In this document: piece after piece, positions 54,976 through 64,000 of the stretch | Numbering within the stretch: position 1 is the first letter of the stretch | How the letters are laid out: the number at the start of each line of letters is the position of its first letter | Assembly (NCBI RefSeq): GCF_009905375.1 | Contig: NC_133653.1 | Coordinates: 89,455,004 to 89,519,003 of the forward strand | Origin: Apium graveolens | Lineage: Eukaryota > Streptophyta > Magnoliopsida > Apiales > Apiaceae | Direction: 5' to 3' | DNA: 64,000 bases | Notes under the pieces: generated by a model | What the model saw: the letters and a program-made list of their open reading frames with translations, nothing else | What the model was told of the DNA's origin: nothing | The model's database searches: none | Translations under genes and position numbers: made by a program

Positions 54976-57900
54976 TATGGTGCCCTCCAAACCCAGGTCA
55001 GAAGTTTGGGGTCCACAACACATACGCAATATATAAACCTGTATAAAAAAATATTATTTGCAATGATCCTGTTTCACATAACCACGGATCGCAACAGGTT
55101 AAAGTATAAAAACAAGCCACAATCTTAACCTTTATTACAACGTACCAAATCCCAACTAATTTAACTTACAACTGATAATAAAATCATTCTTACAATTTGA
55201 CTATCTCTCTACCGCATGAAACTTCTGCTAGCTCGATCCAACTCAACTGGAACCTTAGCCCGTACTTTAGACTGAGGAACTTCACTATCATCCATATTCT
55301 TTTCAACTGTAAAATATATATAAGAATCGCAAGGGTGAGCTAACTAGCTCAACAAGTCTTAATAGGGATAACTGAGGTTAAGCAATAATCAAATGAAATG
55401 ATTCAGAGGAATCAAGTTTCTTTTTAACTAATCATTAGAATTGGATATTCATTTTAGATTTTTAAAAAAACCAAGGTTAGGCTGCTGATCAGTCACACAC
55501 TAACCCCGAGCAAAGCACACAGCACTGCTCTAATTACTGGATCCAAGGCACACATTGGCCTATAATTGACCACGAATCTGGTCTGACCACGAATCTGGTC
55601 CACATTTAGAAAACTATCCAATCCTAAAACAATTCAGTGTAATAAACAATATAATTCAATAAGCAAAATCATAAACAACATTGATAAAGCACTTGTACAA
55701 AAGCGTAATGCAGTTCATGAGTATCACAAGGTATATCAAGGTATGTATAAGAAACAGTTTTCAGTTTGTAAAAGCATCAGGTATTAGATCAGTGATGATT
55801 TTTCAAGGTATAGTTCTTTGATGTTATAAGGAATGGTTGGGGTATAAAAGTTTCTGTGTTTTCAAGCAATTTTCTTCCAGTGTTTGGTGTTTGGTAGTTA
55901 AACATTTGGGGAGTAGTATCATATTTGTATGGTTTGGTGTCTGAGGATCATCAAAGGACGGTTTACAGAGAATAAGGCTTATGGCTCAAGATCAAGAAAA
56001 TCAGGGTTCAAGGTTAAATAGTTTAAAACACTTGCAATATAAATCAGGAGTTATTTTGAATAATAGCGACATGTTATGAAACAGTTCGACAACATTGGTA
56101 AGATATCTTGAAGAAAAGTTCAGAAATACTTGCCTTACAGGGCTTTATAACTATTACTGATCAACTCTGAGCCGACTCTGTCGCTCAGGCTTTAACGTCC
56201 AACCACTAGATTCCATTGGATTTGACTTCGACAATCATGTCTTTCTGTTGAAACTCTACTGAGCTCGTCGATTGACTACTAGGTCATTTTTAGTCCAACG
56301 TTCACTTTCAGTTTTCCCGACTAGAACCTACAGGGTCAAAAAACCCTATATTAGACGTCCAGGTATGCTTGACATATCCTCGATACCAATTCTACCCAAC
56401 AATATTCAAACCCGACTCATAATTATGAATATTATAATAACACATGCAACAAATAGGGTTCACAATCTCGAAGATCGGTTCGGTGTTCGTTTTCGGAAAA
56501 AAAAAATATATATATATACTCTTTATTTTACGAAATCAGGGTTATCGATTTGGCAAAATATTTCATTACATCATACAACCAAGTTTCGTATATAAAATGT
56601 ACACATATACATATAGTCACTCGACATCCCGATAATCATTGGATACGTTCCCGTATTTATATAATTCAGTTTCCCGGAAATCGGGCAGCATCTCCTTTGT
56701 TTATCGGACTACCCGTCGAAACATCAGTCATCGTCAATTCAATAACAACAATCCAATTCACAATAACCACAATCCCAGTCACCAGTTCAACCCAACAATC
56801 AATCCAATCACAATTCGTCAACTAAATTACGTACTCGACTTCAATGTAAAATCAAATTCTCGTTTCAAAGATAATTTCACGAATTTATTTATTTATTTTA
56901 AAATATTAGGACTCAGATAAACATCATCATCATCCACCGTCAGCTCACTAATGTTCATTGCTGATGACAACAAAACCCAGAAGTGCCCAATTCGGGTTTC
57001 CGATCTCAGGTTTCACCGATAAAATTCGAAATAATCGAAATCCATAATTCGAATAACAAACATTAATAAATTAAATTCATAAAATGGCAACTTCGAGTAA
57101 CAACGAACCAAACGCAACCAGTAACGTAACAGCAACTCAACTGGACACACGCACGCCGGCCACCTCGCCGGAGAAACCACGACGGCGGCCGGAGATGAAG
57201 AAAAAGAACAGCAGAAACGCATAACAGCAGTGACCAACGGAACCTCACATCCACGAATCACATATACATATACTCACAAATACATATACGCAGCAAAATC
57301 ACCGAGACAGCCGCCAAGCCGAAATCGGCGGTGACGGGCCGGAATAACAAAGACGCCAGCAACCCAAAGCACAGGAAGCAAGGAGAAGAAAACGGGGAGA
57401 AAAGAAGTGGGGAGCAGAGAAGGGATGTGAGAGAGAGAGCGGAGATTGATTTAGGGTAACACAGAGATAATCGAGATCGAGAGAGGAGGAAAACAGGGGG
57501 TGCCCTGTTACTATTATTATTAAAACAACAGCTGAATGACACGTATCTACTGAGGATATGAGAATTTAACATGTGTCCTGTTTCGTCCTCTAAGTCCAAT
57601 TTTGCCCCGAATTTCCATTTTTAAACGATATATTTGCGAATGAAAATACATCAGAATAAATTCAAAATACTCTTAAAATTCCTGGAATATTTCAAAACTA
57701 ATAAAAATAAAAATTCATAATTTTTAAACCATTTTTGGAGCGCAACTTATATCCGCATTTAACGATTAACGAGCCTAGCTGCACTTAAAACAAATTCAGA
57801 CAGTCACGGAAATAGTCTTCAAATGCTACAAATATCCCGAAGTTTATAAAAACATAAATTTTGAAATTTTTAAACAATTTTTGAAATGCAATTTGTACCC

Positions 57901-58397
57901 GCTTTTATCAATTAAACGAATCAACGTGCGGGTGAAATTAATCCCAAAAATTTCCAAAATAATTTTAAAATTCTCAAAATATTCCAAACTTAAATAAATA
58001 CGAGTTTCATAATTTTTGAAGAATTCTGGAATTAACTATGGATTTTATAAATAAAAGTAATCAGAAAATCATTTAAAGATAAATAATCAATAAAATATTG
58101 ATTTCTCAATTTTATAAAATCCTAAAAATAATTAATGTAATTGTAAAACCATAAAAATAATTTTAAAGACATTTCCAATATTTATGCAAATAAATTTGCA
58201 ATAAATCCACTTTAAAAAGTGAAAGCAATTCAATACGACTCCATAATTAACCACGTGGACAACCCGATACACCATAAATCACACATATATATAATAATCA
58301 AATAACACATAGCGGTCAAAACCAATACACATATTTTATTTAATTAATACTTCCACAATTACATATTAAATAATTCAAAAATACACGGGTCGTTATA
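54976..58397 (-). repeat. 5' LTR of G (3422 bp)
   Basis: Uninterrupted counterpart of 34641-37001 plus 47989-49054. It has a private 17-bp tandem duplication (CTGACCACGAATCTGGT) at about 55570-55603 and scattered substitutions. It shows the original, T1-free sequence at the T1 insertion point (CGGCGGTGACGGG near 57327). Confidence 0.92.
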
Positions 58398-61106
58398 GTC
58401 TGGCTTCATATATGTTACCATGTTCGTAACCTTTCAGAACCACTTTGCCTGTAGAATTACTTACAACTTCACAGTGTTTTTCAAAGAAATCCACATGATA
58501 ACCTCTGTCACAGATTTGACTCACACTTAGCAGATTGTGTTTAAGTCATGAGACAAGAGCTACTGATTCAATTATGACATTCCCAAGATTGATATTGCCA
58601 TATCCCAGAGTCTTTTCCATGTTGCCATCTCCATAAGAAACTCCTGGGCCACCTTTCTCCACAAAGTCTGATAGCAGGGCTTTATTTTCAATCATATGTC
58701 CTGAACATCCACTGTCCAGAACCAGGATATTTTTCCTGTTGCCCTGCAATCACAAAGACCACTATTGGTTAGTTTTAAGGACACATACTTGCTTGGATCC
58801 TTTGGCCTTTTTTAAGTTTATTAGCATTTGCAGTGGATTTAGTTTCAGAGTTTATGCTAACATGCTTTTTATCAGACTTTATATCAGACTTTGCATCAGA
58901 ATTTACACTAGAAAGAATTACACTAACTTTCTTTAAAGAAGGTTTTATTTCATAATAATCATAGTACAAACTATGATATTTCTTACAAGTCTAAATAGAA
59001 TGCCATAAACTACCACAATAAAAACAAGGATTTTGTGGTTTAAACCTAACAGACTGACTCTTAACTCCTGATCTAGGAGGTAAAGTGTTTATATCTTTAT
59101 TTTTCTGCAAAAAGAAGCAAGATGGTTAGAGTTTCCACAATTATAGCATTTCTTTCTAGGAGCATCAGGAACAGGCATATAATTATTGCTTTTATTCACA
59201 CCTTCCTTTCCATTCCCATTTTTCCTAGCTTCCTTGACCTTGTTCACACTTTTAATCTCTTTCAGCTTATACTTAAGCTGCTTTTTTGTCATTAAGCCAA
59301 TATTTACTACAACTGGTTTATCCTATTTTAATTTGTCAGAAGTTGACTTTTCTTTGACTTCTGTTTTAGAGACTTTCATCTTTTCAGATTTTGACTTGTC
59401 TAAATTTGACACAAACTTGACAAGATTAACTTTAGGCTTTTCAGCTTTCTTGGTAAAGTTTGGTTTAGATGACACAGTTTCCTTTTCTTCTTTATCGTCT
59501 AGGTAACCTAGTCCTTCTTTCCAATTTCCACTTTCTAAGATTTTCTGAGTTGTTTTTCCAGAGTTAGTCCAAGTTTTGATTATCTCCTTTTCCTTTTCTA
59601 GTTCAAATTTAAGAGATTTATTCAGTTTTAGCAGTTCATCTTTAACATACAAAGCCTCATCTCTTTCTTTCTGAGTTTGATGAAATATAACTAACTCTTT
59701 TTCTAAGTAGTCATTTCTGTTTCTAAAAGTAAGACTTTCAGATTTTCATCGTTTACTTTCTAAAGTCTGATCTCTAAAAATAATGAACATGGTTTTAAGA
59801 TATAATCTTAGCTCAGAAATATCATCAATATGAAAAGCAAGAGTTGAATGAGGTACCTTCAATTCAGCAGTTCCAGAACTGCTGTCAGCATTTGCCATCA
59901 AAGCATAGTTCACCTCTTCTTCAGAATCTGAAGTGTCTACCCAGTTTTTCTTCTTTGTGATAAGTTCCTGGCCTTTATCACCTTTTCCTTTCTTGCAGTT
60001 AGGAGAGATGTGGCCTCTTTCACCATAATTGTAGCATTTGACATTTGAGTTGTCTCCTCTGTCAGACTTTCCTCCTTTGCCTTCAGTGTTTCTGAACCCT
60101 TTCTTTTCAGAACTTCCACCTTTCCTGGAAAACTTCTTACCCTTTCTGAATTTCTTGTCTATCTTTGTGATACCCTTCACCATAAGAGCACACAGTTGCA
60201 TCATCTCTGCATCAACATCCACTTCAGATAAATTTTCAGATTCTAAATCATCATCATCAGAATATGATGACTCTGAATCAGACTGTATGATGAGAGCCTT
60301 TCCTTTGCCCCTCTTTGAGACAACCACTTTAGGAGATTCCTCCTCAGCTTTAAGTGCAACTGTCTTTGACTTTCTTCCATGCCTTTTGCTCCTTTGATCC
60401 ATCTCAAGTTCATGAGTCTTGAGCATACCATAAATTTTATCAAGACTAGTTTCAACTAGGTCATAGTTGTCTCTTATGGTAGTAGACTTCAAATCCCAAT
60501 TTTCAGGAAGAGCTAAAAGGAATTTTAGATTTGAATCTTCAAGATCATATTCCTTGTCCACCAGTGACAAATCATTCAAGAGTTTGGCAAATCTGTCATA
60601 TAAATCAGTTAGTGACTCATCAGATTTTGAGTCAAAGTGCTCATACTCTTGTGTGAGTATTGTCTTCCTGTTCTTTTTGATGGCTTTAGTTCCCTGACAT
60701 CTTGTCTCCAAAGCATCCCATATTTCCTTTACAGTCTTGCATCCAATTACCCTGTTTGACATGACATTGTCAATTGCACTATGAAGAAAATGCCTTACCC
60801 TTGCATCCTTGGCAATAAATGAGATGTCTTCAGGTGTGTAATCACCTTTCTCCTTTGGTATGGTCTTTACTGATTGATCGGCAACTGCAACAGAAAGGTT
60901 GGTAGACTTATATGGTCCATCATTAATTCTATCAAGGTATTCTGGATCTGTGGCTTCCAGAAACATATCCATCTTTACTTCCATATAGGATACTCAGATG
61001 CTCTCAGTATGGGAACCCTAATACTCTCATATCAACTGTGGGTTTGATTATTTTGAGTATCTTGAGTTTTGGTGGGCTTAGGTGGAGTTTGTGTTTTGTC
61101 AGACAT
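58398..61106 (-). pseudogene. Copia element C, gag-protease part
   Basis: The start ATG is at 61106-61104 (MSDKTQTPPKP). Breaks near the start are a TGA after about 24 codons and a one-base loss near 60983. The 412-codon frame 60984-59746 then holds copia gag (YLDRINDGPYK, VKEIWDALETRCQGTKAIKK, LYDRFAKLLNDL). A first zinc knuckle has its second Cys replaced by Tyr (CYNYGERGHISPNC). Later pieces in other frames give a Lys/Glu-rich segment (59652-59323), a second CCHC (CYNCGNSNHLASFC, 59120) and a protease with LDSGCSGHM (about 58720). Two zinc knuckles are unusual for copia. The gene continues at 34640 on the far side of G. Confidence 0.9.
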
Positions 61107-61147
61107 GATTGTAAACTGGATCTCACTGTTTGTATATCAACAGAGAT

Positions 61148-61159
61148 GCTCTGATACCA
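61148..61159 (-). other. Primer-binding site of C
   Basis: The minus strand reads TGGTATCAGAGC, two bases after the LTR end CCTAACA. Confidence 0.88.
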
Positions 61160-61161
61160 CT

Positions 61162-61729
61162 TGTTAGGTCACACAACACTATAGAAGGGGGTTGAATATA
61201 GTGTTTATACAATCAAATCGATTTAGAACACAAGTATGTAACAGTAATCAAGTTTATTCAATCTAATAAGCTCTGTTACAAAGTAGGTTAAACTAGTCTC
61301 TCAGTGATGAATAATATCACTAAGAGCTGCTAGGGTTACAATGAATAATCTTTCTCGTGAATGATAACACATATAGTGTAAACCCTAAACTGTGTTTATA
61401 TAGTACACAGTTACAAGATATCTTCTAATTGATATGAAATATATCTCTTCCTAAAATATATCAATCAGATATTATCTTCTTACAAGTCTTCTAGTCGTCC
61501 AACTCCTTAAAGCATATCTTCCTTTGTTTTAGTCCAGATCCTCTCCTGTAAATCAGGCGCACTTTACTCCTGAAGCATATCTTCCTTAAGTTATGATATC
61601 ACAAGTTCTGATACCTTAAGTTCTGATATCTTTCTGTCTTCAGTAAATCCTGATTTCCAGTAAGTCCTGATATTAAGTTCTGAAACTAAACACATCAGAT
61701 TAGTCATGACATCACAAATATATCTAACA
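61162..61729 (-). repeat. 5' LTR of C (568 bp)
   Basis: On the minus strand it begins TGTTAGATATATTTGTG (61729) and ends GTGACCTAACA (61162). A TATATAAACACAG box on the minus strand at about 61392-61404 is a likely promoter. The matching 3' LTR was lost with the RNase H end at the T2 junction. Confidence 0.85.
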
Positions 61730-61880
61730 CACTCTTTAGTCCATACAAACAATTAAAATCTAATTGGGCTCCTTATTTGATCACTTTATTAAACCCAATA
61801 AAAATAAATAGCTAATATAATTGATATATTTATATGTAGCCCATAGAATACTAATAATTATTATTAAAATAATAATAACA
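61730..61880 (-). repeat. Start of the 3' LTR of copia element E
   Basis: On the minus strand the purine tract AAGTGAGAGATTG (about 61893-61881) is followed by TGTTATTATTATTTTAATAA, a typical copia LTR start. It stops at 61729/61730 where the C LTR begins, so C appears to have inserted about 150 bp into this LTR. Confidence 0.65.
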
Positions 61881-64000
61881 ATCTCTCACTTGGGCTTCAT
61901 ATGAATCCATAATAAATTATACAAATTTTTAATGCGCGACTTTATGATATTCATCATCCTTAAATTTTACCAAAACAATTCAGCTCGTCTACTATATCAG
62001 TAAGGGATTCAGGCGGTATTTGTCACAAACTTTACGTGACTAAAGGTGATAACCACACAAATATATTCAATGACATGAATTCAAGTATGGATAGTGGCAT
62101 GAAAATTACATACAATGATATAATGTGTATTTCAAACTAGTCCTTATTCAATATCTAATGAGATTGATTCCAATTTTCTCAACTTAATGTTAAACCACAA
62201 TAAAAATAACTGAATAAAATTAGAGTGACATTTAATAAAATAAAATTCCATCAATTGTATTCTCTAGAACATAAACAACTCAATGTTTTACATAAAACAC
62301 CAAAATACAAACTCTCACTAAACTAAAGTATCACATAAGGTAACACCCATATGCGCAGTATGCTCGTGAAAAACCTTAGGTGTTAACGCCTTAGTAAGCG
62401 GATCCACAAACATGGAGTTAGTCCCAATGTGTTCTATAGAAATCTGTCCACTTTGAATCTTTTCTTTAATAACTATGAACTTTATATTTATATGTTTTGC
62501 TTCAATAGTGCTCCTATTATTGTTTGAATACTACACTGCTGATTTATTATCACAAAATATCTTTAATGGTATTTCAATACCAACAAAGAAACGCAAACCA
62601 GTGACAAAGTTTCGCAGCCATAAAGTGATTTGATGCCACAAAACATGCTATATATTTCACAGCCATGGTGGATGAAGCTATGAGCATATTTTTGGTAGAC
62701 CTCCATGAACTCGTTCCACCAGCCAATAGATAAACATAGCCCGAAGTAGAGTTTCTTTCATCTTTGCATCCTCCAAAGTCAGAATCTGAATATCCAATGA
62801 TTTCAAGATGATCTGATTTCCTGTATATGAACATATAGTCTTTTGTTTTCTTCAAACACCGTAGGACTTGTTTCACTGCTTTCCATTGCTCCATTCTCGG
62901 ATTACTCAAATATCTTCTTAACATTCCAACAATGAATGCTATGTCAGGACGAGTACAAACTTGAGCATACATTAGGCTTTCCATTGCCGATGCATATGGT
63001 ATCCTTTGCATTTTCTTTGTCTCAAGTTCATTATTGGGACACTATTTGAGACTAAATTTGCCTCCCTTAGACACGGGTGTATCCATTGGTACATAATATT
63101 TCATGCCATATCTTTCCAAGATCTTTTTGATATAGCTCTTTTGTGACAATCTAAGAATACCTCGAAAGTGATGTTGATATATCTGAATCCCTAATACAAA
63201 AGAGGCATTACCAAGGTCCTTCATCTCAAATTGACTAGCAAGAAATTTCTCGGTATCGTGCAACAAGCCTATATCATTAGTGGTAGGTAAGATGTCATCA
63301 ACGTATAAGATAAATTTGCTCCCACTGAACTTGTGATGTACACAATGTTCCATCAAGTTCATTTCAAAATCATATGATGTGATAACATGATGAAATTTGT
63401 GATACCATTCAGGAGAAGCCTGCCTGAGACCATAGATGAACTTTTTTAATTTGCAAATCATGGTCTTTGGATCTCTAATGACAAAGTTTTCTGGTTGCAC
63501 CATATAAATTGTCTCACCAATGTTTCTATTAAGAAACTCCGTTTACGTCCATCTGATGTAGCTCTATATCATAATGACCCACAAGTGCGATAAAAATTCT
63601 AAATGAGTCTTTCGTGGAAACCGGAGATAAAGTCTCATTATGGTCGGTACCTTTCTTTTGAGTGAATCCTTTTGCGACTAGACAAGCCGTACATCTTTCG
63701 ATGTTACCACTCGAATCTCTTTTGTTTTTAAATACCCATTTTCAACCAATATGTTTTGAGCCTTTAGGAAACTCGACAAGATCCCAAACATCATTGTCTT
63801 TCATAGATTGCATCTCTTAATTCATGGCATCAATCCACTTTTGAGAGTTAGGGCTCTGCATGACTTGTTGAAAATTTACAGGATCATCTTCCCCAATGCC
63901 AATTCCATCTTCATGTTCTTGTAGAAAAACAATATAATCATCTGGAATTGCACTTTTTCTCTCTCTAGTGGATCTTGTTAGGAATATGTTATGAACTTGA
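61881..64000 (-). pseudogene. Copia element E, pol (RT and RNase H), extends beyond the window
   Basis: On the minus strand from the right edge, decayed RT approaches (WKWVFKNKRDSSGN-like stretch, 63770-63700, with stops). A frame at 63503-63042 holds the RT core ([29 protein letters not shown]) and FEMKDLGNASFVLGIQIY. A frame at 63011-62574 holds RNase H (YSDSDFGGCKDE, STSGYVY). The C-terminal part (CDNKSAV, SIEHIGTNSMFVDPLTKAL) continues in another frame to about 62340. Stops and frame changes are frequent, so it is dead. It is a different copia family from A, C and D. Confidence 0.88.

Larger units (their letters stand above)
34641..58397 (-). mobile_element. Ty3/gypsy-type element G with ~3.4-kb LTRs, inserted in copia C
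   Basis: The element is bounded by the 5-bp duplication GTCTG (34636-34640 and 58398-58402). On the minus strand the 5' LTR is 54976-58397, the initiator-Met PBS is 54961-54972, the internal part is 54975-49055, and the 3' LTR is 49054-47984 plus 37001-34641, interrupted by T1. Removing T1 leaves about 12.8 kb. LTR ends read TATAACGACC...CACCATA/GCCACA, so the terminal TG has decayed. The first ~415 aligned bases of the two LTRs show about 15 differences. The internal region holds only wreckage of gypsy gag and RT. The coherent duplication shows that it transposed as a unit. Confidence 0.88.

Overview
The window is plant nuclear DNA, most likely from a eudicot. It is dominated by LTR retrotransposons of the Ty1/copia and Ty3/gypsy superfamilies whose primer-binding sites match plant initiator-Met tRNA. 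It also carries Tourist-, Stowaway-, hAT- and Mutator-type DNA transposon remnants and one intact plant histone H4 gene. I cannot name the species. The only clearly intact cellular gene is H4 (22175-22486, minus). A histone H2B C-terminal fragment at 18085-18196 is the only other recognisable host-gene sequence.

Left block (1-14249): three copia elements that look nested. Copy A1 (minus, 1-7701, left end outside the window) abuts copy A2 of the same family (plus, 7702-12809, 5' end missing) exactly at an LTR terminus. A2 in turn abuts the 3' tail and LTR of an unrelated copia element F (12810-14249). All copies have broken gag-pol genes. A third family-A copy, A3, lies at 24804-27388.

Middle block (14250-28213): AT-rich intergenic DNA with a 365-bp Tourist-like MITE (TTA target duplication), a truncated Stowaway-like end, the H2B fragment, a ~1.8-kb Mutator-like element with long inverted repeats around a decayed transposase 5' end, the H4 gene with histone-type promoter motifs, and a 569-bp hAT-type MITE with an 8-bp target duplication.

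Right block (28214-64000): a copia element D (LTR and gag, plus) runs into a 100-N assembly gap. After the gap comes a fragment almost identical to part of a Tat-lineage gypsy element that lies in full 11 kb further on. Beyond it is a nest of four: young intact Tat element T1 (37002-47983, target duplication GGCGG, LTRs with 2 differences in 570 bp) sits in an LTR of gypsy element G (34641-58397, minus, ~3.4-kb LTRs, target duplication GTCTG). G sits in the pol gene of copia element C (32065-34640 plus 58398-61729, minus). C sits in the LTR of copia element E (61730 to beyond 64000, minus).

T1 is the most complete genetic unit here. It has one 1901-codon gag-pol reading frame with two RNase H domains, a convergent three-exon antisense gene of 597 codons, and a 3' region built of tandem arrays (five 82-bp units, then GTCGA-rich and ~20-bp repeats). 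I found no wholly new system. The least ordinary observations are the antisense spliced gene, the apparently trans-mobilised dead elements (G and family A), the AACGG array in the D LTR, and the H2B fragment beside a Mutator-like terminus.
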